From assembly GCA_902364065.1 (NCBI GenBank), contig CABJCJ010000010.1:712-64711 (forward strand): a stretch of DNA of 64,000 bases, given 5' to 3'. The notes beneath the pieces are model-generated. The model was given only the letters and a program-made list of their open reading frames with translations, searched no databases and had not been told where the DNA came from. This document shows, one piece after another, positions 1-7,935 of this stretch. The first letter of the stretch is position 1; every line of letters begins with the position of its first letter. Position numbers and translations under genes: made by a program. The DNA comes from Veillonellaceae bacterium SB90. GTDB lineage: Bacteria > Bacillota > Negativicutes > Selenomonadales > Selenomonadaceae.

Positions 1-39
1 GGTGCTACCACAGGTAATTGGCCCTTATAGGGCCAGAGC

Positions 40-66
40 AAACCACCAGTTTAACTGGTGGTTTTG
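40..66 (+). terminator. Intrinsic terminator of a gene left of the window
   Basis: An inverted repeat of 12 bp (AAACCACCAGTT / AACTGGTGGTTT) is followed by Ts. It probably ends a transcript entering from the left. A second short palindrome (GGCCCTTATAGGGCC) lies just before it at 20-34. Confidence 0.75.
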
Positions 67-91
67 ATTTTATAAAATTAACATTTTGTTG

Positions 92-120
92 TTACAAAAT
101 TAAACGTTTTCTGCTATACT
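92..120 (+). promoter_or_regulatory. Candidate promoter for the sensor kinase
   Basis: A good -10 box, TATACT, lies at 115-120. A weak -35 (TTACAA, 92-97) sits 17 bp upstream. The kinase start follows 38 bp after the -10. The -35 is poor, so the promoter may need an activator or be weak. Confidence 0.4.
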
Positions 121-157
121 ATAGGACAAATGTTTATGGAATGAAGGGGCGTGTAAC

Positions 158-1597
158 ATGGAAGATATTGCTTTACTGTGCCGGCGGCATACTATGCTTT
201 CGGTTATGCAGATCAGTCTTTTGATGCGCATGTCGGTGGTTTTTCCGTTTGTGGCCGATCTTGCCCACGGAGAACTCAAGGTCTATGTGCGCGCCAGACA
301 GCAGGATTCGTTCCTGCTCATCGCGCAGGAGCGTCCGCATACCATCTATATGCCGGGCAAGCCGGAAGGCGTGGGCAGGATTGTGCGCTGCATCGAGGAA
401 CCCATGGTGGAGGATACCTTCCGCACCGGGCGGCCGGGCCGCGGCAAGCGCGAGTGGAATTACGGCTCGATGATCGACATGTACACGTTTGGCATACACG
501 ACGGCGACAAGGTCATCGGTGTGCTGAACTTTGAAGTCGATGCCGACAAGCTCTCGATTGACGGCTACCTGCATCTCCTGGAGGCAGCCGTCATGGTGCT
601 CCAATATGCCAGACGCTCGCTCGACCCCGAGCAGTTTCATCCCATCACGGCGCGCGACGGCATCATCCTGACGGATGCGCACAGCCGCATTGTCTTTGCC
701 GATGCGGCGGCCCAGCGCATCTACCGGGTGCTCGGTGTCGGCAGCCTGCGCGGCTGTCATCTCTTTGACCGGCAGCTCACGCAGCACGTCATGCGCGAGA
801 CGGTTGAGCGCGATCGGCCCTGGCAGAAGGAGATCACGGCGGGCGGACTCATCCTCATCCGCCGCGAGATTGTTATCCAGGAAGGCGGCGCGACGAAGAT
901 GCGCATCGTCATTCTGTCCGATGTGACGGATACGCGGGCCAAGGACAAGGAGATCCGCATCAAGTCCGCCGTCATCCAGGAGATTCACCATCGCGTCAAG
1001 AACAATCTGCAGACGATTGCAAGCCTGCTGCGGCTGCAGGCCCGCCGCTCGAAGTCGGAGGACGTCAAGGCCGCGCTGCAGGAGAGCGTCAACCGCATCC
1101 TTTCGATTTCTGTCGTTCACGAGTACCTTTCCCAGCAGGGCAGTGAGGATATCGACGTGCAGGAGGTCATGGAGCATATCTTCGAGCTGGCGGCGCGCAA
1201 CATGACCGACCGCCACTTCACGATCCATACGGAGTTCAAGGGGCCGCGGCTGATCCTGCCCTCGAAGTGTGCGAGCTCGGTGGCGCTCGTCTTGAATGAG
1301 CTCGTGCTCAATGCGATGGAACATGCATTCACGGGGCGCACGGAAGGGCTCATTGGCCTTGCTGTCGAGGAGGCGCCGGATCACTGGCAGCTCGACTTTT
1401 ACGACGATGGCATCGGGCTGCCGGATGATTTTGCCGAGCGGCCGCGCAAGTCTCTGGGACTTTCCATCGTGCGCACGCTTGTGGAGGGGGACCTCGGCGG
1501 CACGTTCGTGCTGGAAAATGATGAAAAGGGCAGAGGACATGGCACACATGCCCGGCTTTACCTGCCGAAGGCGCAGCCGAACCCCACTGATGAATGA
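158..1597 (+). CDS. Sensor histidine kinase, HisKA_2 family (PdtaS/EutW-like)
   Basis: Cytosolic two-component kinase of 479 residues that should phosphorylate the ANTAR regulator encoded just downstream. The N-terminal ~150 residues look like the GAF-like sensor domain of this family. A PAS-like segment follows, then the HisKA_2 phosphoacceptor motif (EIHHRVKNNLQT, near residue 280) and a HATPase_c domain with the N box (NELVLNAMEHAF), DDGIGLP and SLGLSIV. No membrane segment is apparent, so the signal is probably intracellular. The start is set by AAGGGGC 7 bp ahead of the ATG. Known pairs of this architecture control ethanolamine, nitrogen or stress genes; the ligand here cannot be read from the sequence. 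Confidence 0.88.
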   Translation: MEDIALLCRRHTMLSVMQISLLMRMSVVFPFVADLAHGELKVYVRARQQDSFLLIAQERPHTIYMPGKPEGVGRIVRCIEEPMVEDTFRTGRPGRGKREWNYGSMIDMYTFGIHDGDKVIGVLNFEVDADKLSIDGYLHLLEAAVMVLQYARRSLDPEQFHPITARDGIILTDAHSRIVFADAAAQRIYRVLGVGSLRGCHLFDRQLTQHVMRETVERDRPWQKEITAGGLILIRREIVIQEGGATKMRIVILSDVTDTRAKDKEIRIKSAVIQEIHHRVKNNLQTIASLLRLQARRSKSEDVKAALQESVNRILSISVVHEYLSQQGSEDIDVQEVMEHIFELAARNMTDRHFTIHTEFKGPRLILPSKCASSVALVLNELVLNAMEHAFTGRTEGLIGLAVEEAPDHWQLDFYDDGIGLPDDFAERPRKSLGLSIVRTLVEGDLGGTFVLENDEKGRGHGTHARLYLPKAQPNPTDE

Positions 1598-1647
1598 CAG
1601 AACGATATAAATAAACAGATACTGATGAATGGACAGGAAGTGTGACA

Positions 1648-2238
1648 ATGGCAAAGCAGGAGAAACTCAGATTCGTCATCGCAGATAATGAATCCATCAT
1701 TCGCATGGACCTTCGGGAGATGCTGGAAGAGGCCGGTCATGAGGTTGTCGGTGAGGCCATCGACGGGCGCAAGGCCGTGGAACTCACGCGTCAGCACCGC
1801 CCGGACCTTGTCATCATGGACATCAAGATGCCGCAGATGGACGGCATCACGGCGGCGGGCAAGATCGCCGAGGAGAAGCTGGCACCCGTCCTGCTGCTGA
1901 CGGCCTTCAGCCAGCCGGAAATCGTCGAGAAGGCCAAGGATTCCGGTGTGCTCGGCTACCTTGTCAAACCCGTGCAGGAAAACAACCTGTTCCCCGCCAT
2001 CGAAATCGCGCTGTCGCGCTGGCAGGAGATGCAGGGACTCGAGCAGGAACTCGCGGGCCTCAGGGACTCGCTGGCCATGCGCAAGACGCTCGACCGCGCC
2101 AAGGGCATCCTCATGGCGGCTCACCACCTGTCGGAGCCAGAAGCCTACCGACGCATCCAGCAGTATGCGATGATGAAGCGGCTGACCGTTAAGGAAGTGG
2201 CCGAGGCCATCGTCAAGGCAGCCGGTGGCAAAGTTTGA
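1648..2238 (+). CDS. Response regulator with ANTAR RNA-binding output domain (PdtaR/EutV-like)
   Basis: 196 residues. The receiver domain (residues ~5-120) has the acidic pocket and the phosphoacceptor Asp in VIMDIKMPQMDG. A coiled-coil linker and a C-terminal ANTAR domain follow (residues ~135-190, containing AKGILMAAHHLSE). ANTAR proteins dimerise on phosphorylation and bind paired hexaloop hairpins in mRNA leaders to prevent termination. It lies 50 bp after its kinase and is presumably co-transcribed. ATG 1648 is preferred over GTG 1642 because AGGAAG at 1634 is 8 bp from it. No paired-hairpin target was recognised in the window, so the regulon must lie elsewhere or be atypical. Confidence 0.9.
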   Translation: MAKQEKLRFVIADNESIIRMDLREMLEEAGHEVVGEAIDGRKAVELTRQHRPDLVIMDIKMPQMDGITAAGKIAEEKLAPVLLLTAFSQPEIVEKAKDSGVLGYLVKPVQENNLFPAIEIALSRWQEMQGLEQELAGLRDSLAMRKTLDRAKGILMAAHHLSEPEAYRRIQQYAMMKRLTVKEVAEAIVKAAGGKV

Positions 2239-2298
2239 CGGCTCTTGCACGCCTGTAAGCACAGCAATACTAAATAAGAAATCCGTTCTGGACATTTT

Positions 2299-2342
2299 GA
2301 ACCCCTTGCCAAATAAGGACTTGGCAGGGGTTCTTTAATTTT
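2299..2342 (+). terminator. Intrinsic terminator after the two-component operon
   Basis: GAACCCCTTGCC and its near-complement GGCAGGGGTTC form a stem, followed by TTTAATTTT. It separates the kinase/regulator pair from mtlR. Confidence 0.85.
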
Positions 2343-2469
2343 GTCCAAAACGAATTCGGACGAAACGAAATGTCTTTTGATTGTTTCCGGGCGGGGTATC
2401 CGCTATAATAAAAGTAACTTAAGTTGAAGGAACCCAAAAGGCTTCCCAGTGTACATAGGAGGCTGCAAC

Positions 2470-4593
2470 ATGAAGACAAGTGCTCGCACCATCGCCATCA
2501 TCCAGTGCCTGCTGGCAGGCGGCGATACGGTGACAGCCGGAACGATTGCCAAAGAGCTCGGCGTCAGCAGCAAGACGATTTCGCGCGAGCTCCCGAAAGT
2601 GGAGATGATGCTCAAGGCATATGGCCTGAAACTCGTGCGCAAGACGGGGGCTGGGCTCAGGATTGCGGGCAATGACGCTCAGCTTGAAGAGCTTCGTCAG
2701 AATACCATGCAGATGGAGTTTTCCGCCTACACGCCGCAGCAGCGGCAGATCATCCTGGCCGGTCAGCTCCTGCGGACGACGGAGCCCATCAAGCTCTTCG
2801 CGCTCGCGAATATGCTGCGCGTGACGGACGGCACCGTCAGCCATGATCTCGACAAGCTCGAGTCATGGTTCCAGGAACGCCGCCTGCTGCTCGTCAGGCG
2901 CCCGGGTCTCGGGGCCTACGTCAAGGGCAGCGAACAGGATATCCGCCGTGCACTCGTCGAGCTCATCTATGCGAATCTCGATGAGGAGCAGCTGCTGTGC
3001 CTCGTGCACGATCAGCTGCAGGGCGGTGAGAAGGGAAGCGCGGCCGACCAGTATCTGCTGAACCTCGTGGATGAACACATTGTTCATGAATTGGAAGCGA
3101 TGGTCCATGAGATGGAAAGCGGCCTGCCGCATCACCTTTCCGACACGGCGTTCATCGGCATCGTCGTTCATCTGTCATTCGCTGTCCAGCGCATGCGCAA
3201 GCAGGAAGACATTCACATCGATGCCGAAACGCTTGCCGCCCTGCGCGGACGGCGGGAATACCAGGTGGCGACGGAGCTTTCCCGGCGCATGGCCCTGCGG
3301 TTTGACATCACGGTCCCCGAAGACGAGATCGGCTACATCACGATGCATCTCCTGGGAGCGCGGAGCCTTTACCGCACGGACGATGACCACATGACTTCGG
3401 TGGTCGACAATTTCCATCTCGTGCGCATGGCGCGTTCCATCATGAAGCGCGCGGAGCAGGAGACGGGCAGCAGGCTTCTTGGCAACAAGGAACTGCTGCT
3501 GGGGCTCGTCAATCATCTGGGCCCCTCCATCAGCCGCCTGCGCATGCACATGGATATCCGGAATCCGCTGCTGAAGGAGATGCGCACGACGTATCCGCAG
3601 TACATGGAGCTCGCGCGCAAATCCGTCGAGCCGCTCGAAGAGGAACTCGGAGAGAAGCTGCCGGATGCGGAAATTGCCTACATCGCAATGCATCTCGGCG
3701 CGGCTCTCACGGAACATCACGCCGTGACGCCGCAGCGCCTGCGCGTCATCGTGGCCTGCCAGACCGGCATGGGTACGAGCCGCATGCTGGCGAGCGGCCT
3801 CAAGCAGTCATACGATGAGCTTGAGATTGTCGACCTCGTCTCTGCGCTGCAGATCAATGCGGAATACGCCAGGAGCCATCACGCCGACTTCGTCATCTCG
3901 ACGGTGCCAATCCCGTGGTCGCCGTTGCCGGTCGTCGTCACGACGCCGCTGCTCGACAAGGCGGACAAGCGCCGCATCGATGAAGAGATCCTGCATCAGC
4001 AGAAGAAGGCCGTCCGCCTGCGCGAAGCACTGCCGCAGAAGAAAGCCGTGCCGTTCCCCGAGGCCTTGCGCCAGATGGCTGCCTACACAAAGGCCATCCA
4101 GGAACTCCTGCAGAATTTCTTCAGTCGGGCGATTGAGGAAAAGATGCCGGCCATCCAGGATATCTGCCGCGCTGCCGCCTGTGCGGCCAGTGAGGAGCCC
4201 GAGGCCCGGGCAGGCATCGCTTCGGCGCTGCTCGCCCGCGAGGCGGAGGGCGAGACCATCCTGCGCGGCAACGCCATGGTTCTGCTGCACGCACGCACGC
4301 ACTTTGCACCGTCGCCGCTCTTCGGCATCCTGCATCTGCGGGTGCCGGTGCAGTACCCGGCGAAGGACGGTGAGCTCGTCCGCACGGCCATCGTCATGCT
4401 GGGCCCTGAGGACAGCAGCCGCGAGGCGCTTGAAACCATCGGTGCCGTATCCGCGGCACTGCTCGAACGCTGGGGACTCATCGAGATCCTCAACGAGGGC
4501 AATCCCCACGATATCTACCAGGAGCTCGAAACCATCTTCAAGGACTTTTATCAAAAGAAATACCAGGAGCTCCTCGGCAGTCAGAATGCTTAG
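2470..4593 (+). CDS. mtlR: Mannitol operon transcriptional activator, PRD/PTS-regulated
   Basis: 707-residue multidomain regulator. N-terminal DeoR/Mga-type helix-turn-helix domains (ELGVSSKTISREL near residues 30-42, and a second around 115) are followed by two PRDs with histidines in NHLGPSI and IAMHLGAAL. Next comes an EIIB-Gat-like domain with the phosphorylatable Cys in ACQTGMGTS (~residue 435), then a C-terminal EIIA-like domain. Such regulators read PTS phosphorylation state and switch on mannitol genes. mtlA and mtlD follow directly, which fixes the assignment. The start is ATG 2470 after AGGAGG (2457-2462). Confidence 0.9.
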   Translation: MKTSARTIAIIQCLLAGGDTVTAGTIAKELGVSSKTISRELPKVEMMLKAYGLKLVRKTGAGLRIAGNDAQLEELRQNTMQMEFSAYTPQQRQIILAGQLLRTTEPIKLFALANMLRVTDGTVSHDLDKLESWFQERRLLLVRRPGLGAYVKGSEQDIRRALVELIYANLDEEQLLCLVHDQLQGGEKGSAADQYLLNLVDEHIVHELEAMVHEMESGLPHHLSDTAFIGIVVHLSFAVQRMRKQEDIHIDAETLAALRGRREYQVATELSRRMALRFDITVPEDEIGYITMHLLGARSLYRTDDDHMTSVVDNFHLVRMARSIMKRAEQETGSRLLGNKELLLGLVNHLGPSISRLRMHMDIRNPLLKEMRTTYPQYMELARKSVEPLEEELGEKLPDAEIAYIAMHLGAALTEHHAVTPQRLRVIVACQTGMGTSRMLASGLKQSYDELEIVDLVSALQINAEYARSHHADFVISTVPIPWSPLPVVVTTPLLDKADKRRIDEEILHQQKKAVRLREALPQKKAVPFPEALRQMAAYTKAIQELLQNFFSRAIEEKMPAIQDICRAAACAASEEPEARAGIASALLAREAEGETILRGNAMVLLHARTHFAPSPLFGILHLRVPVQYPAKDGELVRTAIVMLGPEDSSREALETIGAVSAALLERWGLIEILNEGNPHDIYQELETIFKDFYQKKYQELLGSQNA

Positions 4594-4653
4594 GTTTTAT
4601 ATTTTATATTTGATGTGTTGTCATAATAGGTACTTGTATGGAAGGAGATTCTT

Positions 4654-6543
4654 ATGAGCAATCAAAACAAGGAAGGCGCTCAGGAAGCCATGCAGAAGTT
4701 TGGCCGCTTCCTCTCCGGCATGGTCCTGCCGAACATTGGCGCATTCATCGCATGGGGCCTCTTGACGGCCCTGTTCATTCCGACGGGCTGGTGTCCGAAC
4801 GAATACCTCGCGCAGGTCGGCGCGCCGATGAGCAAATGGCTCATCCCGCTGCTGCTCGGCTATAGCGGCGGTGCTGCCATCTACGGCCATCGCGGCGGTG
4901 TCCTCGGTGCCATTGCAACGTCCGGTGTTATCGCTGGTTCCGACATCCCGATGTTCCTCGGCGCCATGATCATGGGTCCGCTCGGCGGCTGGGTCATCAA
5001 GAAGTTCGATAAGGCCATCGAAGACCACATTCCGACGGGCTTCGAGATGCTCATCAACAACTTCTCGGCCGGCATCATCGGCGGTATCCTCGCCATCCTG
5101 GCCTTTGCGGCCATCGGCCCGGTTGTCCTCGCTGCCAACGCAGTCCTGCGTGCCGGCGTCGAAGGCATCGTCGCCATGGGCCTCTTGCCGCTCGCTTCCA
5201 TCATCATTGAGCCGGCAAAGGTCCTCTTCCTCAACAACGCCATCAACCACGGCGTCCTTTCCCCGCTGGGCATCCAGCAGGCTGAGCAGTACGGCAAATC
5301 GATGTTCTTCCTGCTCGAGGCAAACCCGGGCCCTGGCTTCGGTGTCCTGCTCGCTTACTGGTTCTTCGGCAAAGGCATGGCCAAGGAATCCACGCCTGGT
5401 GCCATGATCATTCACGTACTCGGTGGTATTCACGAAATCTATTTCCCGTACATCCTCATGAAGCCGATTCTCGTGCTCGCCGTCATCGCCGGCGGCATGA
5501 GCGGTGTCTTCACGCTGAACCTCCTGGGCGGCGGCCTCATTGCTCCGGCCTCCCCGGGCTCCATTCTCGCCGTGCTCGCCATGACGCCGAAAGGCGCATT
5601 CCTTGCGAACATCGCGGATTTCCTCGTCGCCACTGCTGTTTCCTGTGCCGTTGCCTCCATCTTCATCAAGGGCTCGCACGATGATGGCAACGATGAATCC
5701 CTCGAAGCTGCCCGTGAATCCATGGTCGAGATGAAGAATCGCGGCAAGGATCTGCCGGCTGATGAAAAGAAGGTCTCCGGTGCAGAACTCAAACGCATCG
5801 TCTATGCCTGCGACGCCGGCATGGGCTCCTCGGCTCTTGGCGCTGCTGCCCTGCGCAAGAAGCTCAAGAAAGACGGTTACACGGATATCTCGGTCACGAA
5901 CTGCGCCATCGGCAACATCCCGAAGGATGCCCAGCTTGTCGTTTCCCATGAGAAGCTCGCGGAGCGCGCGCTCGAAGACAGCCCGCAGGCCGAGCACATC
6001 TGGGTCAAGGATTTCACGCAGAACAACGTCTATGACATCGTATCGGCCCGCCTCAAGGGTGAAGGCGTCGCGAAGAGCGATGCGCCGGCTGCTGAGGAAA
6101 CGCTCAAGGAAGGTATCCTGACGAAAGAAAACGTCAAGGTCGGCCTCAAGAGCGTATCCAAGGAAGAAGCCATCAAGACGGCCGGCGAGCTGCTCGTCAA
6201 GGGCGGCTATGTCGATACGCCGTACATCCAGGGCATGCTGAACCGCGAGAAGGATATCACGACGTACATTGGCAAGGGCATTGCCATTCCGCATGGCGAG
6301 AATGCCGTCAAGGACAGCGTCAAGAAGTCCGGCATCGTCGTCCTGCAGTATCCGGAAGGCGTTCAGTTCGGTGATGACAAGGCATATCTCATCGTCGGCA
6401 TCGCAGGCCGCGGCAATGACCATCTGGCCATTCTCGCCAACCTTGCCACGACGATGGATGAGTACAGCGATGAACAGCTGCATGAACTCTACACGACGAA
6501 GGACCCGAACATCCTTTACAACGTGTTCACGAAGGTTGATTGA
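4654..6543 (+). CDS. mtlA: PTS mannitol transporter, EIICBA
   Basis: 629 residues. Inner-membrane EIIC domain (~1-340) with the GGIHEIYFPYI motif, then EIIB (~380-470) with the phosphocysteine in ACDAGMGSSALG, and a fused EIIA (~485-629) with the phosphohistidine in IAIPHGE. It imports mannitol as mannitol-1-phosphate. Because EIIA is fused, no separate mtlF is needed, and none is present. A strong RBS (GAAGGAG) precedes the ATG. It lies 60 bp after mtlR and 71 bp before mtlD. Confidence 0.95.
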   Translation: MSNQNKEGAQEAMQKFGRFLSGMVLPNIGAFIAWGLLTALFIPTGWCPNEYLAQVGAPMSKWLIPLLLGYSGGAAIYGHRGGVLGAIATSGVIAGSDIPMFLGAMIMGPLGGWVIKKFDKAIEDHIPTGFEMLINNFSAGIIGGILAILAFAAIGPVVLAANAVLRAGVEGIVAMGLLPLASIIIEPAKVLFLNNAINHGVLSPLGIQQAEQYGKSMFFLLEANPGPGFGVLLAYWFFGKGMAKESTPGAMIIHVLGGIHEIYFPYILMKPILVLAVIAGGMSGVFTLNLLGGGLIAPASPGSILAVLAMTPKGAFLANIADFLVATAVSCAVASIFIKGSHDDGNDESLEAARESMVEMKNRGKDLPADEKKVSGAELKRIVYACDAGMGSSALGAAALRKKLKKDGYTDISVTNCAIGNIPKDAQLVVSHEKLAERALEDSPQAEHIWVKDFTQNNVYDIVSARLKGEGVAKSDAPAAEETLKEGILTKENVKVGLKSVSKEEAIKTAGELLVKGGYVDTPYIQGMLNREKDITTYIGKGIAIPHGENAVKDSVKKSGIVVLQYPEGVQFGDDKAYLIVGIAGRGNDHLAILANLATTMDEYSDEQLHELYTTKDPNILYNVFTKVD

Positions 6544-6560
6544 GACATTCACGCAGGTTC

Positions 6561-6581
6561 CCGGCCGGCTCTTTCGGCCGG
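6561..6581 (+). other. Intercistronic hairpin between mtlA and mtlD
   Basis: CCGGCCG and CGGCCGG flank a 7-nt loop, with no T-run. It is more likely an RNA stabilising or processing stem than a terminator. Confidence 0.4.
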
Positions 6582-6614
6582 TGAGCCGTGTGAGATATAG
6601 GAGGACTCAGAATC

Positions 6615-7766
6615 ATGAAAGAGGCAATTCATTTTGGTGCAGGTAATATCGGCCGCGGTTTTATCGGCGAGCTGCTCGTCCAGTCCGGCTATGAAGTGAC
6701 GTTTGTCGACGTCAATGAAGAGCTGGTCGAGACGATCAACGCCAAGAAAGCCTACAACATCCAGATCGTAGGCGATGAGCCGCAGACAATCCATGTCGAG
6801 CATGTCAAGGCCATCAACAGCAACACGAACCTTGAGGATCTGCTCGCGGCCATCGTGCATGCCGATATCGTCACGACGGCCATCGGCCCGAATATCCTGA
6901 AGTTCATCGCACCGAATATTGCCAAGGGTCTTGAACGCCGCGTCAAAGAGAATACGACGCCGCTCAATATCATCGCCTGCGAGAACATGGTCGGCGGTTC
7001 GACGGTGCTCAAGAATTTCGTCTACGAGCATCTTGCAGACGAGGCCAAGCCGCTTGTCGACAAGTACATTGGCTTCCCGGATGCTGCCGTTGACCGCATC
7101 GTGCCGCTGCAGCACAACGAAGAGCCGCTGCTCGTACAGGTTGAGCCGTACTGCGAGTGGGATGTCAACCGCACGCAGGCCAAGGGCGAAGTTCCGGAAA
7201 TCAAGGGCCTGACCTGGGTCGACAACCTGCAGGCTTATATCGAGCGCAAGCTCTTCACGGTCAATACGGGCCATGCTTCCATCGCATACCTTGCGTACCA
7301 GAAGGGCATCAAGGACATCTACAGCGCTATGCAGGACCCGGAAATCGTCGCTTTTGTCCGCAAGGTCTGGGGCGAGACGGGCAGCATGCTCATCGAGAAA
7401 TACGGTTTCGATCCGGCTGCCCATCAGAAATACGTTGAGACGACGGAAAAACGCTTCGCGAATCCGCATCTTTCCGATGAGGTCACGCGCGTAGCCCGTG
7501 GACCGAAGCGCAAACTCGGCGCCAAGGACCGTCTCGTGAGCCCGGCCACGCAGCTCATCGCACAGGGCAAGACGCCGGCAGCGCTCGCAAAGGTCATCGC
7601 CGCCGCCCTGCACTTTGACTATGAGGGCGATAAGGAAGCCGTAGAGGTACAAGCTTATGTCAAGGAACATGGCTATGAAGAGGCTCTGACGCACTTCACG
7701 GGCATTGAGAAGGGCAGCAAGCTCTACGAACTCGTCGAGGCAGAGCTCAAGGCTTACGAAAAGTAA
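6615..7766 (+). CDS. mtlD: Mannitol-1-phosphate 5-dehydrogenase
   Basis: 383 residues, the usual family length. It oxidises mannitol-1-phosphate from MtlA to fructose-6-phosphate with NAD+. The N-terminal Rossmann motif (HFGAGNIGRGFIGELL) and conserved ENMVGGST are visible. In the C-terminal domain, the catalytic-type segment KLFTVNTGHASIAY carries the conserved Lys, Asn and His of the polyol-specific dehydrogenase family. Third and last gene of the mannitol regulon; RBS AGGAGG at 6600. Confidence 0.95.
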   Translation: MKEAIHFGAGNIGRGFIGELLVQSGYEVTFVDVNEELVETINAKKAYNIQIVGDEPQTIHVEHVKAINSNTNLEDLLAAIVHADIVTTAIGPNILKFIAPNIAKGLERRVKENTTPLNIIACENMVGGSTVLKNFVYEHLADEAKPLVDKYIGFPDAAVDRIVPLQHNEEPLLVQVEPYCEWDVNRTQAKGEVPEIKGLTWVDNLQAYIERKLFTVNTGHASIAYLAYQKGIKDIYSAMQDPEIVAFVRKVWGETGSMLIEKYGFDPAAHQKYVETTEKRFANPHLSDEVTRVARGPKRKLGAKDRLVSPATQLIAQGKTPAALAKVIAAALHFDYEGDKEAVEVQAYVKEHGYEEALTHFTGIEKGSKLYELVEAELKAYEK

Positions 7767-7776
7767 TATTTACATA

Positions 7777-7805
7777 TTGACAAACTATGTTATTTCGCTT
7801 ATGAT
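7777..7805 (+). promoter_or_regulatory. Near-consensus promoter of the sulfate assimilation operon
   Basis: TTGACA (7777-7782) and TATGAT (7800-7805) are separated by exactly 17 bp. Transcription would begin near 7812, only about 28 nt before the large hairpin at 7840-7890 and 124 nt before the first operon gene. Confidence 0.75.
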
Positions 7806-7839
7806 AAATACATCGTTTGAAAAGAACTGACCAATGCAT

Positions 7840-7890
7840 GGAGGTTCTAAGATCACAGGGATGACCTGTGGTCTTAGAACCTCCTTTTTT
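7840..7890 (+). terminator. Strong leader hairpin/terminator ahead of the CHR-apr-cys operon
   Basis: Two 20-nt arms (7840-7859 and 7865-7884) pair along their whole length with a single wobble, a 5-nt loop, and six Ts directly after. It can end read-through from mtlD. It also lies downstream of the promoter at 7777-7805, so it would terminate most transcripts of the following operon unless something prevents it. Confidence 0.85.
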
Positions 7891-7935
7891 ATGTCAGATG
7901 CTGGTTGCTTGATTTTCTTGGAAAGGGTGAGGGCA

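Noticed and set aside
7834-7935. ATG 7834 as the start of the CHR transporter
   Set aside because: This would put the terminator hairpin inside the coding sequence and add ~34 residues not typical of the family; GTG 7936 has a good ribosome site.
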